A stretch of 64,000 nucleotides of DNA, taken from contig CAYNRG010000003.1 of assembly GCA_964399545.1 (NCBI GenBank), forward strand, positions 62,001 to 126,000, written 5' to 3'. This DNA is from CAYNRG01 sp964399545. GTDB taxonomy: Bacteria; Bacillota_I; Bacilli_A; Erysipelotrichales; Erysipelotrichaceae. Below the pieces are notes generated by a model. The model saw only the letters and a program-made list of their open reading frames with translations, did not search any database and had not been told where the DNA came from. Positions 1 through 7,475 of the stretch are shown here, one piece after another (within the stretch, counting starts at the first letter, position 1; every line of letters begins with the position of its first letter). The translations under genes were made by a program, and so were the position numbers.

Positions 1-353
1 TTTACAAAAGCTAAGCTTGCCGCCATGATTCCAATTAAGATAGCTGGAATGAAAATTTTTGATTCAATTCCTTGATTTGCTAATCTTCTTTCTTCTTTTG
101 TTGTTTCTTTAAATGTTCCCATCTTCACAGAATTAGTCGCCGCTAAAACTCCCATGAAACAAAGAAAGGCACCAGTTACTACCGCAGGAATCCATTTCCC
201 AAAAATGAAAATAATTCCCAATAGAAACCAAAAAATAAATGTACCTAACTTTTTTGTGTCATTTTTTAATCCACGAAAAGCTGCATCTACACTTACAAGA
301 CCACATAATGCATAAACAATTTCTGGCGCTGTTGTCATCATAAAATTTGTCAT
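1..353 (-). CDS. DUF979 family membrane protein (partial, runs off window start)
   Basis: Hydrophobic polytopic protein whose N-terminus reads MTNFMMTTAPEIVYALCGLV and which is cut by the left edge of the window. It starts inside the stop codon of the DUF969 gene through an ATGA overlap (350-353), so the two are translationally coupled. DUF969 and DUF979 proteins are known as an adjacent pair, often near pyrrolidone-carboxylate peptidase, and are thought to form a two-part transporter or permease; the substrate is not established. The pairing and strong hydrophobicity support the call. The C-terminus is not visible. Confidence 0.8.
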   Translation of the reverse strand, partial: MTNFMMTTAPEIVYALCGLVSVDAAFRGLKNDTKKLGTFIFWFLLGIIFIFGKWIPAVVTGAFLCFMGVLAATNSVKMGTFKETTKEERRLANQGIESKIFIPAILIGIMAASLAFV

Positions 354-1027
354 TTTTGAAGTCCCCCTTTTGCAATTTTTCGATCAAAATAATTAACCTG
401 AATCAATGTTAAGATAATTGTAATGATCATAATCGGAATTGCTGCTGCAGCAATACTTTGCAAAGTAACCTCATATCCCAATTCTACTAATGTCCCTTGG
501 ATAAGGACAACCCCACTAGCAGCAGGGAAACAGTTTTGTGCGAAAAAGTTTCCAAAATTTTCTGTTGCTGCAGAAAGACCCTTTAGTTCCTCTTCCTCTT
601 GTTTAGTTAATTCAGTGCCCTTTCTTGCTACCGATGCTGCTTGAGCCATCGGAAGAACTAATGGACGTACAAATTGAACATGACCTCCAATTCGAATATT
701 AAAAGCTGAGGCTATGCTTCGAATAACCATATAAATAGAAAGAACAATTCCTCCCGAAACATTTTTAATTCCTCCAATTAGATCTTCTGCTTTTTCTTTT
801 AATCCATATCGTTCCAAAATGGCAATCACTGGAAAGATAATCAAAAAGATTGACATTAATCGATTCTTTACAAAGGATTCTCCCAAAATAGCTAGAACTT
901 CAAAAAAATCAATTCCTGCAACCAATCCTGTTACAATACCCGAAACTAGAACCACGGCTAAGACATCTAATTTCAAAGCAAAACCAACAACAATAATAAC
1001 TATCCCTATTAAGACAATATAATTCAT
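350..1027 (-). CDS. DUF969 family membrane protein
   Basis: 225 residues with about five to six predicted membrane segments, beginning MNYIVLIGIVIIVVGFALKL and containing the family-typical stretch around GGHVQFVRPLVLPMAQAA (roughly residues 113-130). A GGAGGGGAAAAG Shine-Dalgarno precedes the ATG at 1027. It is the first gene of a two-gene operon with DUF979 (ATGA overlap). Function is unproven; family genomic context suggests a transporter for peptides or pyroglutamate-type products. A sigma-A-like promoter with an inverted repeat over its -35 lies just upstream at 1070-1114. Confidence 0.85.
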   Translation of the reverse strand: MNYIVLIGIVIIVVGFALKLDVLAVVLVSGIVTGLVAGIDFFEVLAILGESFVKNRLMSIFLIIFPVIAILERYGLKEKAEDLIGGIKNVSGGIVLSIYMVIRSIASAFNIRIGGHVQFVRPLVLPMAQAASVARKGTELTKQEEEELKGLSAATENFGNFFAQNCFPAASGVVLIQGTLVELGYEVTLQSIAAAAIPIMIITIILTLIQVNYFDRKIAKGGLQK

Positions 1028-1069
1028 ACTTTTCCCCTCCTAATCATCTTATATTGCCCATTATAGCAG

Positions 1070-1114
1070 TAAACCCTTTCTTTGTAAAACTTTTCAAAGA
1101 ATGAAAAGTTTTAC
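1070..1114 (-). promoter_or_regulatory. Promoter of DUF969-DUF979 operon overlapped by an inverted repeat
   Basis: On the minus strand an extended -10 (TGC then TATAAT, 1070-1075) follows a TTGAAA -35 (1092-1097) at 16-bp spacing. A 13-bp inverted repeat, GTAAAACTTTTCA (1084-1096) against TGAAAAGTTTTAC (1102-1114), covers the spacer, the -35 and upstream DNA. This is where a repressor or activator dimer would bind; the regulator is not identified. Confidence 0.6.
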
Positions 1115-1193
1115 ATTTTGTGATGATTATAAAAGTCATTATTCAGCTATAATTTTACCTCTACGAAATTTTAATAAGGAGTTTCTACCCGCT

Positions 1194-2228
1194 TTATAAT
1201 CTAATGAATTGAATCTTTTGATCTACTTTAATATAGTCCAATATCTCTATATACTCTGGATGAATAAACCCAATAACATTAACTCTAGCATCTCTACCCA
1301 TGTCTTTTTTTACAATTTGAATCTCTCCAGCATATCGCCCAAATAATAAATTATCTATCGTAATTGATCCTGCTCTTCTCTTTTCATTATGAAAAGGAAT
1401 CTCTTTCTTCCCTCTTGACCCATTTAAGCGAATTATTTCTTTTGGAGTGTCTTTTCGACAGAAATAGATTCCATCATACATCATCTCATATCCTTCCTCG
1501 AAATGAGCTTTAATGGTGATGATTTGTTCACGGATATAGACTAGAATATGATCTAGAGTTTCCACTTTGGCTTTACTATCACCAATAAAAATGTAATCTG
1601 CCTCTTTTTGACTAAGTAGCTCTACCGCAGCCACGTAAGGATTTGATTCCCTGTGCTTTTCAAGCGTAGGTAGACCTTCATAAAAAGGGAATCGCTTTAA
1701 CTCATCTCCACAAACAAAAACTTGAACTTGAAGATGATATTTTTTAAATATTTTATTCTTCTCTTTAAAATCATCATAGTCCAACCCTGTATTTGGGTGA
1801 GGATAAAAGTTATACATTACCATTAATTCTTCTAATAAAACTCCATTCTTTCTTGCCTCTATTAAGAATAGTTCATCTACCACACTCGCATTTAATACAA
1901 CTTTAAAGTCTTTCATTATTTTTTTGATAGTTTCAAAATCATCAAATCCATAGTCCAATCGTAAATAGTTAAAGCCCATTTCCTTTAATTGATTTAAATC
2001 ATTCTGCTTTACATTAAATATCTCTAACGTTCTAGGAGATATATCCGGAATGACTTCCAACTTCCTTTGCTTACAGAGTTCTAAAAAAGGAGGAATCTTT
2101 TTTAATATATCCTTTTGATTTTCCTCAGGGATATGCAACGAAGTGAAAATAAATTTCACTCCTTTCCTACTAACTTCATCTAAATACTTTAAATCAAGAT
2201 CCTTGAAATAAACAGAAAGACCTAACAT
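1194..2228 (-). CDS. mupG: MupG-like 6-phospho-N-acetylmuramidase (DUF871 family)
   Basis: TIM-barrel-type protein of about 344 residues beginning MLGLSVYFKDLDLKYL. The start chosen is the ATG at 2228, behind AAAGGAGAAAAAGTT; an upstream TTG extension is unlikely. DUF871 includes MupG, which in staphylococci cleaves imported MurNAc-6-phosphate-GlcNAc in the cytoplasm. It is the last gene of a tightly packed operon with a PTS EIIC, an acetyltransferase and a PIG-L-like protein, divergent from an RpiR regulator, which fits recovery of a wall-derived disaccharide. What is seen is family resemblance and context; the exact substrate is inferred. No murQ or EIIB gene is in the window. Confidence 0.75.
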   Translation of the reverse strand: MLGLSVYFKDLDLKYLDEVSRKGVKFIFTSLHIPEENQKDILKKIPPFLELCKQRKLEVIPDISPRTLEIFNVKQNDLNQLKEMGFNYLRLDYGFDDFETIKKIMKDFKVVLNASVVDELFLIEARKNGVLLEELMVMYNFYPHPNTGLDYDDFKEKNKIFKKYHLQVQVFVCGDELKRFPFYEGLPTLEKHRESNPYVAAVELLSQKEADYIFIGDSKAKVETLDHILVYIREQIITIKAHFEEGYEMMYDGIYFCRKDTPKEIIRLNGSRGKKEIPFHNEKRRAGSITIDNLLFGRYAGEIQIVKKDMGRDARVNVIGFIHPEYIEILDYIKVDQKIQFIRL

Positions 2229-2242
2229 AACTTTTTCTCCTT

Positions 2243-2917
2243 TCAATTATCATATGTAATCAATGATCCATGCATATAACTTTTAATCATTTTATTTGAC
2301 CCTGCTTCCATTGCTCGAACTTTAGCCATAGTCCTATAAAATTCGGAATAAGGAACGTTGTTTACATGGCCATTGAAGAGGCGATAATTCGATAACCCCT
2401 GAAACCATTTCCCAAAGGTTTCTTCAGTTATTTCATAATAACATGTGGGTATAAACCCAACTAAGTCTTCGCAATTTTCTCCATATAGCAAATCAATATC
2501 TATTCCTTTTTCCCTCAAATTTTTAACTGCTTGCGTTACCGTTACATACGTATAATAATGCCTTTCATGTAGCGTTCCTCTCCAATGAGTAATAACTAAA
2601 TCTACTTTTTCTTCAATTAAATACCTTTCTAGTGTTTTAATAAACTCTATCTCACTAGGTAGGTTGGAAGATATATATTTCATAGCATAGCACTCACAGT
2701 TCATTGCTTTTGCTACCTCTTCATTTTCCAATAGAATTTCTTGAACATACTTTTCTTTCTCTTCCTCTGTCGCATCTTTTCGTTCTAGGCGCCCACAAGT
2801 GACATGGACAAAAGTACATTTCGCACCTTTTTTTGCCTGTTGAATCATCAATGGCCCTCCCATTAACTCAGCATCTAATGAATGTGCTCCAATGCTTACA
2901 ATTCTGTTGTATTTCAT
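2243..2917 (-). CDS. PIG-L/LmbE-like protein with altered catalytic motif
   Basis: 224 residues resembling the PIG-L (LmbE, MshB) deacetylases that remove acetyl groups from GlcNAc-type sugars. The N-terminal motif, normally AHPDDE, reads AHSLDAEL (residues 11-18): the metal-ligand His12 and Asp15 remain but the position of the general-base Asp is Leu14. A second His-rich site, THWRGTLHERH (about 110-120), matches the family HPDH-type ligand region. It starts in an ATGA overlap with the upstream acetyltransferase behind AAGGAGTTGATGAA. In this operon it would act on an amino sugar, but loss of the base suggests an altered reaction or a binding role. Confidence 0.7.
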   Translation of the reverse strand: MKYNRIVSIGAHSLDAELMGGPLMIQQAKKGAKCTFVHVTCGRLERKDATEEEKEKYVQEILLENEEVAKAMNCECYAMKYISSNLPSEIEFIKTLERYLIEEKVDLVITHWRGTLHERHYYTYVTVTQAVKNLREKGIDIDLLYGENCEDLVGFIPTCYYEITEETFGKWFQGLSNYRLFNGHVNNVPYSEFYRTMAKVRAMEAGSNKMIKSYMHGSLITYDN

Positions 2918-3858
2918 TTCATCAACTCCTTCTTATATAATCGATAAGTTCTAAAAACCTCAAATTGGTGTCTCTCATAAAAACATTGAGCCGAGCCACT
3001 TGTCCAAAGAAAGTATAAAGAATAAATGTCTCTTTTTTTCATCTCTTGCATCATTAATTCTAATAGAATACCGCCTAGTCCTTTTGAACGAAAATGATGA
3101 TCTATTCCAATCGGTCCAAATCGTCCATCATTTCCATCAATTTTTCTCATTGCAAATCCAATGACTTTCTCATTCTGTAAGCAAAGCAAAATTGTTTCCT
3201 CTGCTTCTTGCTTTAAAATTGCATTTCTAACATTTCCAAGCCACCCTCCACCGAACTCTTTTTCTGTAAAACTCATAAGCTCTTGCATATACTCTTCCTT
3301 ATACCCTTTAAATTGTATTCCTTCTTCTTCCAAGTTTTTGACTTTTTCTTTTATTTCCCTAGGAAGTTCATAATCCCATAACTCTCTTTTCATACTTACA
3401 GCTTCCGAGCCAAACTGATATCCGTTTTTCTCAAAAAAGGATAATGCCTTTCTATATCTCAAATCAATCCCTGGAGTAAAGTAATTTGGACTATATGCAC
3501 ATAATGTAATTTCCTTTACTTCTAAATCTTTAAACTTTTTCTCGATTAACCCTAGCAACTCTCCCCCAATACCTTGAGCCTGATACTTCCAATGAACAAA
3601 TTGGATACTAATCCAACCTCTATCCTCTTCAAGACCTCTTGTCAAGTAAGGATACTTTCTTTTGATTCCCAATAAGAATCCAATAACTTTCTCTTTATCC
3701 TTTGCTACTAAAGCTAAATCGGCATCAAAATTAACATCTAAAATTACTCGCTCTACAAACTTTTCTTTAGTTATCTTATCATAGGGCATTGTTTCATTCC
3801 AAAGATGAACAATCTGGTCAGCATCTTTATAATTAAAAGAAGTATACTCTATTGTCAT
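2914..3858 (-). CDS. GNAT acetyltransferase with two tandem GNAT domains
   Basis: About 314 residues with two GNAT-type halves: an N-terminal one containing GRWISIQFVHWKYQAQGIGGEL-like acetyl-CoA-binding features (QGIGGELLG) and a C-terminal one with RSKGLGGILLELMMQ. The start chosen is ATG 3858, preceded by GAGGAAAGTAAA, 10 bp after the EIIC stop; an upstream ATG at 3885 with a GGAG is also possible and would overlap EIIC by 17 bp. It sits between the PTS EIIC and the PIG-L-like gene, suggesting acetylation of an amino-sugar or aminoacyl intermediate. Substrate unknown. Confidence 0.75.
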   Translation of the reverse strand: MTIEYTSFNYKDADQIVHLWNETMPYDKITKEKFVERVILDVNFDADLALVAKDKEKVIGFLLGIKRKYPYLTRGLEEDRGWISIQFVHWKYQAQGIGGELLGLIEKKFKDLEVKEITLCAYSPNYFTPGIDLRYRKALSFFEKNGYQFGSEAVSMKRELWDYELPREIKEKVKNLEEEGIQFKGYKEEYMQELMSFTEKEFGGGWLGNVRNAILKQEAEETILLCLQNEKVIGFAMRKIDGNDGRFGPIGIDHHFRSKGLGGILLELMMQEMKKRDIYSLYFLWTSGSAQCFYERHQFEVFRTYRLYKKELMK

Positions 3859-3868
3859 TTTACTTTCC

Positions 3869-5188
3869 TCAACAACTTTCTTCATTCGTTGACTCCAACA
3901 TCAACTCTTGCTTCTCCATAATCTTAAAAAATGGAAGAAACATAAAATAAATAATAACCATATTAACCAAACTCAAAATTAAAGCACTCACCTTAAATCC
4001 ACTTCCAATAAAAGCCATCAATGGAACAGGCATTGTCCAGGTAACCATCGCTACTGCAGGAGGTGCTAATCCAACCAAAGCTAAAAATGCATTGAAAATG
4101 AAGAGTACACTAAACCCTAAAACCCAAGGAACAAACATCAGAGGATTTAAGACAATCGGCAATCCAAACATAATTGGCTCCGCTATATTGAAGACTGTTC
4201 CTGGAAGAGCTAGTTTCCCAAGCGATTTAAATCGCTTTGCTTTACTTTGAATTAAAAGTAAGCCAATTGGGAATAAAGAACTGCGTACATAGAAATTAAC
4301 CCATTGAGCGGTAAATATATGCGGAATCTCTACATTCTGTGCAAAGGCATTCACATTTTCTGTAACCATCTGAGTCCAAATCGGACCCATCACTGTTTCG
4401 ACGATAGTAGAGCCATGTAGCCCTACAAACCACAGTATGCGATCTGTAAAAAAAGCTAAAAACTGAGCCACTACACTACTTCCACCAATGATTAAATAAG
4501 AGAATAATTCATTAATCAATGCCAAAAGATTAAATCCTGCTATCCCTTTACTCACAAAACTAAAAACAATCACAATAAAACATACGGGAATCAAACTTGT
4601 AAAGCTATTTGCAACCATCGGAGGAACTGATTCAGGCATCTTAATCATAATGTTTCGTCCTACTAGAAAGCGATATACTTCAACAGCTAATGTACTGATT
4701 AATAAAGCTCCAAAAATACTTGGAGATCCCAGAATATATGTCGGCCAATCAAAATGTTCTGATAAAGTAGCCCAATCAATAAAAGACAAAAAGGAAATTA
4801 ATCCCAATAACCCACTAACAATCGGAGAGACTTTGCTTACTTTTTGGCTATAATATTCTCCCAGGAAATAAGAATTTAATAAAGCAACCATTAGTCCAAT
4901 AATATTCATGGTAACAAAAACAATTTGAAAAAGTGCTGGTCGAAATGGTTCTAAAAAATTATTCACAGCTATCGAAACTTGTGGCAAGTTCAATCCCGTT
5001 TCTCCAAATAATCCTCCCAAATTTAAAACTAAAACAGCAGTTGCCCCTAGAATCATATAGGGCATCAACATAATAAATGTTCGTTGAATTGACTCCAGGT
5101 ATCGAATCTGTGAAATCTGCAATAGAGGTGGTGCTAACTTGTTTTCTACAAAATCAGTGATTCTTTCAATTAAATCCTTCTTTTTCAT
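3869..5188 (-). CDS. PTS sugar transporter subunit EIIC (lactose/cellobiose-type)
   Basis: 439 residues and around ten membrane segments, with the membrane EIIC architecture of the cellobiose/lactose (Lac) family, including the FGLPIVLNPLMFVPWVLGF region (about 340-360). It lacks fused EIIA or EIIB domains, so it must use cytosolic EIIB/EIIA partners encoded elsewhere. It is the first gene of the operon and is followed by GNAT, PIG-L-like and MupG genes. The start at 5188 is preceded by GGGAGGAGAG. A TTGCAA/TATATT promoter and a perfect palindrome lie directly upstream. Amino-sugar or wall disaccharide uptake is inferred from context. Confidence 0.85.
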   Translation of the reverse strand: MKKKDLIERITDFVENKLAPPLLQISQIRYLESIQRTFIMLMPYMILGATAVLVLNLGGLFGETGLNLPQVSIAVNNFLEPFRPALFQIVFVTMNIIGLMVALLNSYFLGEYYSQKVSKVSPIVSGLLGLISFLSFIDWATLSEHFDWPTYILGSPSIFGALLISTLAVEVYRFLVGRNIMIKMPESVPPMVANSFTSLIPVCFIVIVFSFVSKGIAGFNLLALINELFSYLIIGGSSVVAQFLAFFTDRILWFVGLHGSTIVETVMGPIWTQMVTENVNAFAQNVEIPHIFTAQWVNFYVRSSLFPIGLLLIQSKAKRFKSLGKLALPGTVFNIAEPIMFGLPIVLNPLMFVPWVLGFSVLFIFNAFLALVGLAPPAVAMVTWTMPVPLMAFIGSGFKVSALILSLVNMVIIYFMFLPFFKIMEKQELMLESTNEESC

Positions 5189-5204
5189 GAAACTCTCCTC
5201 CCTT

Positions 5205-5220
5205 TAGGGAAATTTCCCTA
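5205..5220. promoter_or_regulatory. Perfect 16-bp palindrome, likely RpiR operator
   Basis: TAGGGAAATTTCCCTA is a perfect palindrome between the divergent EIIC and rpiR-type genes. It sits about 12-27 nt downstream of the predicted EIIC transcription start and just upstream of the EIIC Shine-Dalgarno, a position suited to repression by blocking elongation or initiation. Confidence 0.65.
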
Positions 5221-5238
5221 TTTATTTGGTACATTTCC

Positions 5239-5267
5239 AATATAAAGGTTTTTGTAAGGGTTTGCAA
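5239..5267 (-). promoter_or_regulatory. Promoter of the PTS-MupG operon
   Basis: Minus-strand -35 TTGCAA (5262-5267), 17-bp spacer, -10 TATATT (5239-5244). The predicted start near 5232 places the palindrome at 5205-5220 in the early transcribed region. Confidence 0.7.
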
Positions 5268-5291
5268 GATGTTTTTTGATAAAATTTTATT

Positions 5292-5320
5292 TTTATATTA
5301 TCGTAATTATATGCTATGAT
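5292..5320 (+). promoter_or_regulatory. Promoter of the RpiR-type regulator gene
   Basis: Extended -10 TGC then TATGAT (5312-5320) with a weak TTTATA -35 (5292-5297) at 17-bp spacing. It lies inside the longest possible reading frame of the regulator, which argues that translation starts downstream at 5348. Confidence 0.55.
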
Positions 5321-5347
5321 AAAACAAAATCGGAAAAGGAGTCTCTT

Positions 5348-6124
5348 ATGAACCCTATTGAGTTAATTCAGCTTCACTCTGATGAATTCACCAAATCAGA
5401 ACGTGCTATTAAAAATTATATCCTTAAAAATCTAGATAAAGTTGTTTCTTATACCATTATCGAAATTGCAGAGTTTTCAAATGTATCCAAATCAGCAATT
5501 CTACGGTTCTGTCAAAAAATAGGTTATGCTGGATATTCTGAATTTAAATATGATTTATCCAAGTTTCTACTTTCTGGAAATTTGAAGAATTTAGAAGACC
5601 AACCCTCGCATGACATTATTTTGGATACCTATCAACACTGCCTTGAAACCCTTAAAGAAACTATTTCAACAACTACCCTAACATCCATTTCTAAAAAAAT
5701 CTTAAAAGCACATAAGATTAAAATTTTTGGTGTCCATGAAACAGGATTATCTGCAAATTACCTTCAATTTCGCCTTATGGCTTTAGGAATTGACTCAGAA
5801 TCAGTTACAAACACTCACACTTTTATGAATAAAGCTAACTCTAGTAAAAAAGATTTAAATATCTTTTTATCCCTATCTGGAACAACGAAAAACATCATAG
5901 AAGCTATCCAAATTTCTCATCAAGCAAATTCCTCTACAATTTTAATTACTCAAAATGATAAAATTGCTTATAAAGATCAACTAGATGATTTCCTTCTTTT
6001 TCCTACAACATCTTCTAGCCTAGTTGAACATCAAATTTTTATTGATTCTCAACCACTTTTCTTTATTCTCATTGAACTACTAATTAATCACCTTGCAAAA
6101 GATTTAAGCAAATCACCGAAATAA
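5348..6124 (+). CDS. RpiR/MurR family transcriptional regulator
   Basis: About 258 residues beginning MNPIELIQLHSDEFTKSERA. An N-terminal HTH_6 helix-turn-helix (about residues 1-75, with YTIIEIAEFSNVSKSAILRF) is followed by a SIS phosphosugar-binding domain (about 105-235) that includes IFLSLSGTTKNIIEA. Regulators of this family sense phosphosugars; MurR is the member that controls MurNAc use. The start is chosen at 5348 because AAAAGGAG precedes it and the promoter -10 lies at 5315-5320, downstream of the longer ORF start. It diverges from the PTS operon and probably binds the palindrome at 5205-5220. Confidence 0.85.
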   Translation: MNPIELIQLHSDEFTKSERAIKNYILKNLDKVVSYTIIEIAEFSNVSKSAILRFCQKIGYAGYSEFKYDLSKFLLSGNLKNLEDQPSHDIILDTYQHCLETLKETISTTTLTSISKKILKAHKIKIFGVHETGLSANYLQFRLMALGIDSESVTNTHTFMNKANSSKKDLNIFLSLSGTTKNIIEAIQISHQANSSTILITQNDKIAYKDQLDDFLLFPTTSSSLVEHQIFIDSQPLFFILIELLINHLAKDLSKSPK

Positions 6125-6125
6125 A

Positions 6126-6332
6126 ACAGTCAAAGAGCTAACAAGTGCAATTGATGAATATATCCACTACTCTAGCCATAAGAAAATTAAAGTTAAACTA
6201 AAAGGATTGATACCTGTACAATACAGAAATCAACCCTTAATTCAACTTCCTAGTCAATTCATCCAAGAGTTGGGGTTCAGTTCACCCCTGACTCTTTTTA
6301 CCAATCTGATCCTTCTAGTTCAACTGAACTAG
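6126..6332 (+). pseudogene. C-terminal remnant of an IS3-family transposase
   Basis: Immediately after the regulator, frame 6138-6332 reads through LTSAIDEYIHYSSHKKIKVK followed by LKGLIPVQYRNQ, the characteristic end of IS3/IS150-group OrfB (integrase-core) transposases (YNxxRxxxKLKGLSPVQYR). No catalytic DDE region is present, so only the last roughly 65 codons survive. It is a relic of an insertion and marks the start of the decayed accessory stretch to 9.4 kb. Confidence 0.6.
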
Positions 6333-6356
6333 AATCATTCTCGATAGATACTTTTT

Positions 6357-6945
6357 TTACTCCATTTGAATAATCTCATCAAAATATTTCATGATTCTGG
6401 AATCATGCGTAACACATATAAATATTGAGTCTTTTTCAAGAATATTCAAAATATACTGCATAATTATATCTACGGTTTCATCATCCAAAGCACTTGTTAT
6501 CTCATCTGCAATAAGGATTTTCGGATTATTAATCACCGCTCTTGCAATAGCAATTCTCTGCCTTTCTCCACCAGACAAAAATTTACTTTTTGTCTTTATT
6601 TTACTTTCCAATCCTACTTTTTTTAATACCTCTTGTATAGCTACCTTTCTCTGGTTTTTATTCCTATTTAAGTATATTAGTGGTAATTCTAAATTATAAA
6701 ACACTGTTTTATTCTCTAGTAACTGCAAATCCTGAAATATGTATCCAAAATTTTGATTTCGATATTGAAGTCTTTCTTTTTCAAGCAAGTGTTTATAACT
6801 ATCACCATCAATCAAACAATCACCTTGGAAACCAAAGTCCAACATTCCTATTATATTTGCTAGTGTTGTTTTTCCAACACCAGACTTCCCAACAATGCAA
6901 TACTTTTTACCTAGATAAAATTGATAATAAAATTGAAGAGTTATC
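6357..6945 (-). pseudogene. 5'-truncated ABC transporter ATP-binding protein
   Basis: The frame holds Walker A GKSGVGKTT (near 6880), a Q-loop YIFQDLQLL, signature LSGGERQRIA, Walker B ILIADEITSALD and an H-loop CVTHDSR, so the nucleotide-binding domain is nearly whole. Upstream of Walker A the frame stays open but has no ATG, GTG or TTG with a ribosome binding site, and the usual first 20-25 residues are not recognisable. The only ATG (6845) lies downstream of Walker A. It resembles the FtsX/MacB-type exporter ATPase at 24917-25609 and follows a short signal-peptide ORF, so an export operon has collapsed by deletion. Confidence 0.6.
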
Positions 6946-6993
6946 CAACTAGTATGCTCTATATTGGACGCATAATTTATATTCTTTGAATGA

Positions 6994-7077
6994 TTATATT
7001 ACGGCTGCTGTTGGTATAGCAAATAACACCATTAATGTAATCAAAAAACTTACCATTTTACTCATTTTCTTTTTCAT
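6994..7077 (-). CDS. Short signal-peptide-like ORF (27 aa), probable remnant of a secreted protein
   Basis: A 27-codon ORF beginning MKKKMSKMVSFLITLMVLFA has a charged N-terminus and hydrophobic core typical of a Sec signal peptide, then stops after a few residues. It is preceded by AGAGGA and overlaps the upstream mini-ORF by ATGA. The intact operon at 24.9-28.1 kb begins with a secreted protein whose signal peptide looks similar (MKKSMKRILLMVVLTF), so this is likely the first codons of a counterpart whose body was deleted. A functional tiny membrane peptide cannot be excluded. Confidence 0.4.
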   Translation of the reverse strand: MKKKMSKMVSFLITLMVLFAIPTAAVI

Positions 7078-7142
7078 AATATTGTCCTCTTCTTCCTATG
7101 GTAAATCAATCTTTGTTTCATTAAATCAACAAATGAAGTCAC
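7074..7142 (-). CDS. Possible 22-aa leader ORF with strong ribosome binding site
   Basis: GTG-started ORF with GAAAGGAG six bases upstream; the peptide is basic (MTSFVDLMKQRLIYHRKKRT region). Its stop overlaps the start of the next mini-ORF (ATGA), so the two would be translationally coupled. No family is recognised; it may be a leader peptide or the tail of a deleted gene. Confidence 0.3.
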   Translation of the reverse strand: MTSFVDLMKQRLIYHRKKRTIL

Positions 7143-7206
7143 TTTACACTCCTTTCTCCTATCAACTTCCTCAAGTTTATATTTTTACATACTACTCTAG
7201 ACCACA

Positions 7207-7234
7207 AGTATATTATTAAAGGATTAATTATCAA
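7207..7234 (-). promoter_or_regulatory. Candidate promoter in the 7143-7475 gene-free stretch
   Basis: TTGATA (7229-7234), 16-bp spacer, TATACT (7207-7212) on the minus strand, directed at the mini-ORFs. The rest of 7143-7475 is AT-rich and I see no gene or clear structured element in it. Confidence 0.35.
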
Positions 7235-7475
7235 AGTTATCTCTTTATATTAATCATAACATACTCATTATTTTAGTCAACTTAAATTATAAAAATATTA
7301 AATATCTAAATATTACAAAATTAAGTTAGTCATCTAAACTATTAAACACATCCACAATTCTGTAGTTGAAAAATTGCAATTTATTATAAAAGTAAAATTT
7401 TGATAACTCATACCTGAAAGTCATTACGATAGTTTCAGCTAGTATCTCTTAATGTTCAATCCATATAAATTCTTA

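Noticed and set aside
5276..5347. Longer start for the RpiR regulator
   Set aside because: The predicted -10 promoter element lies downstream of that start and a better SD precedes 5348.
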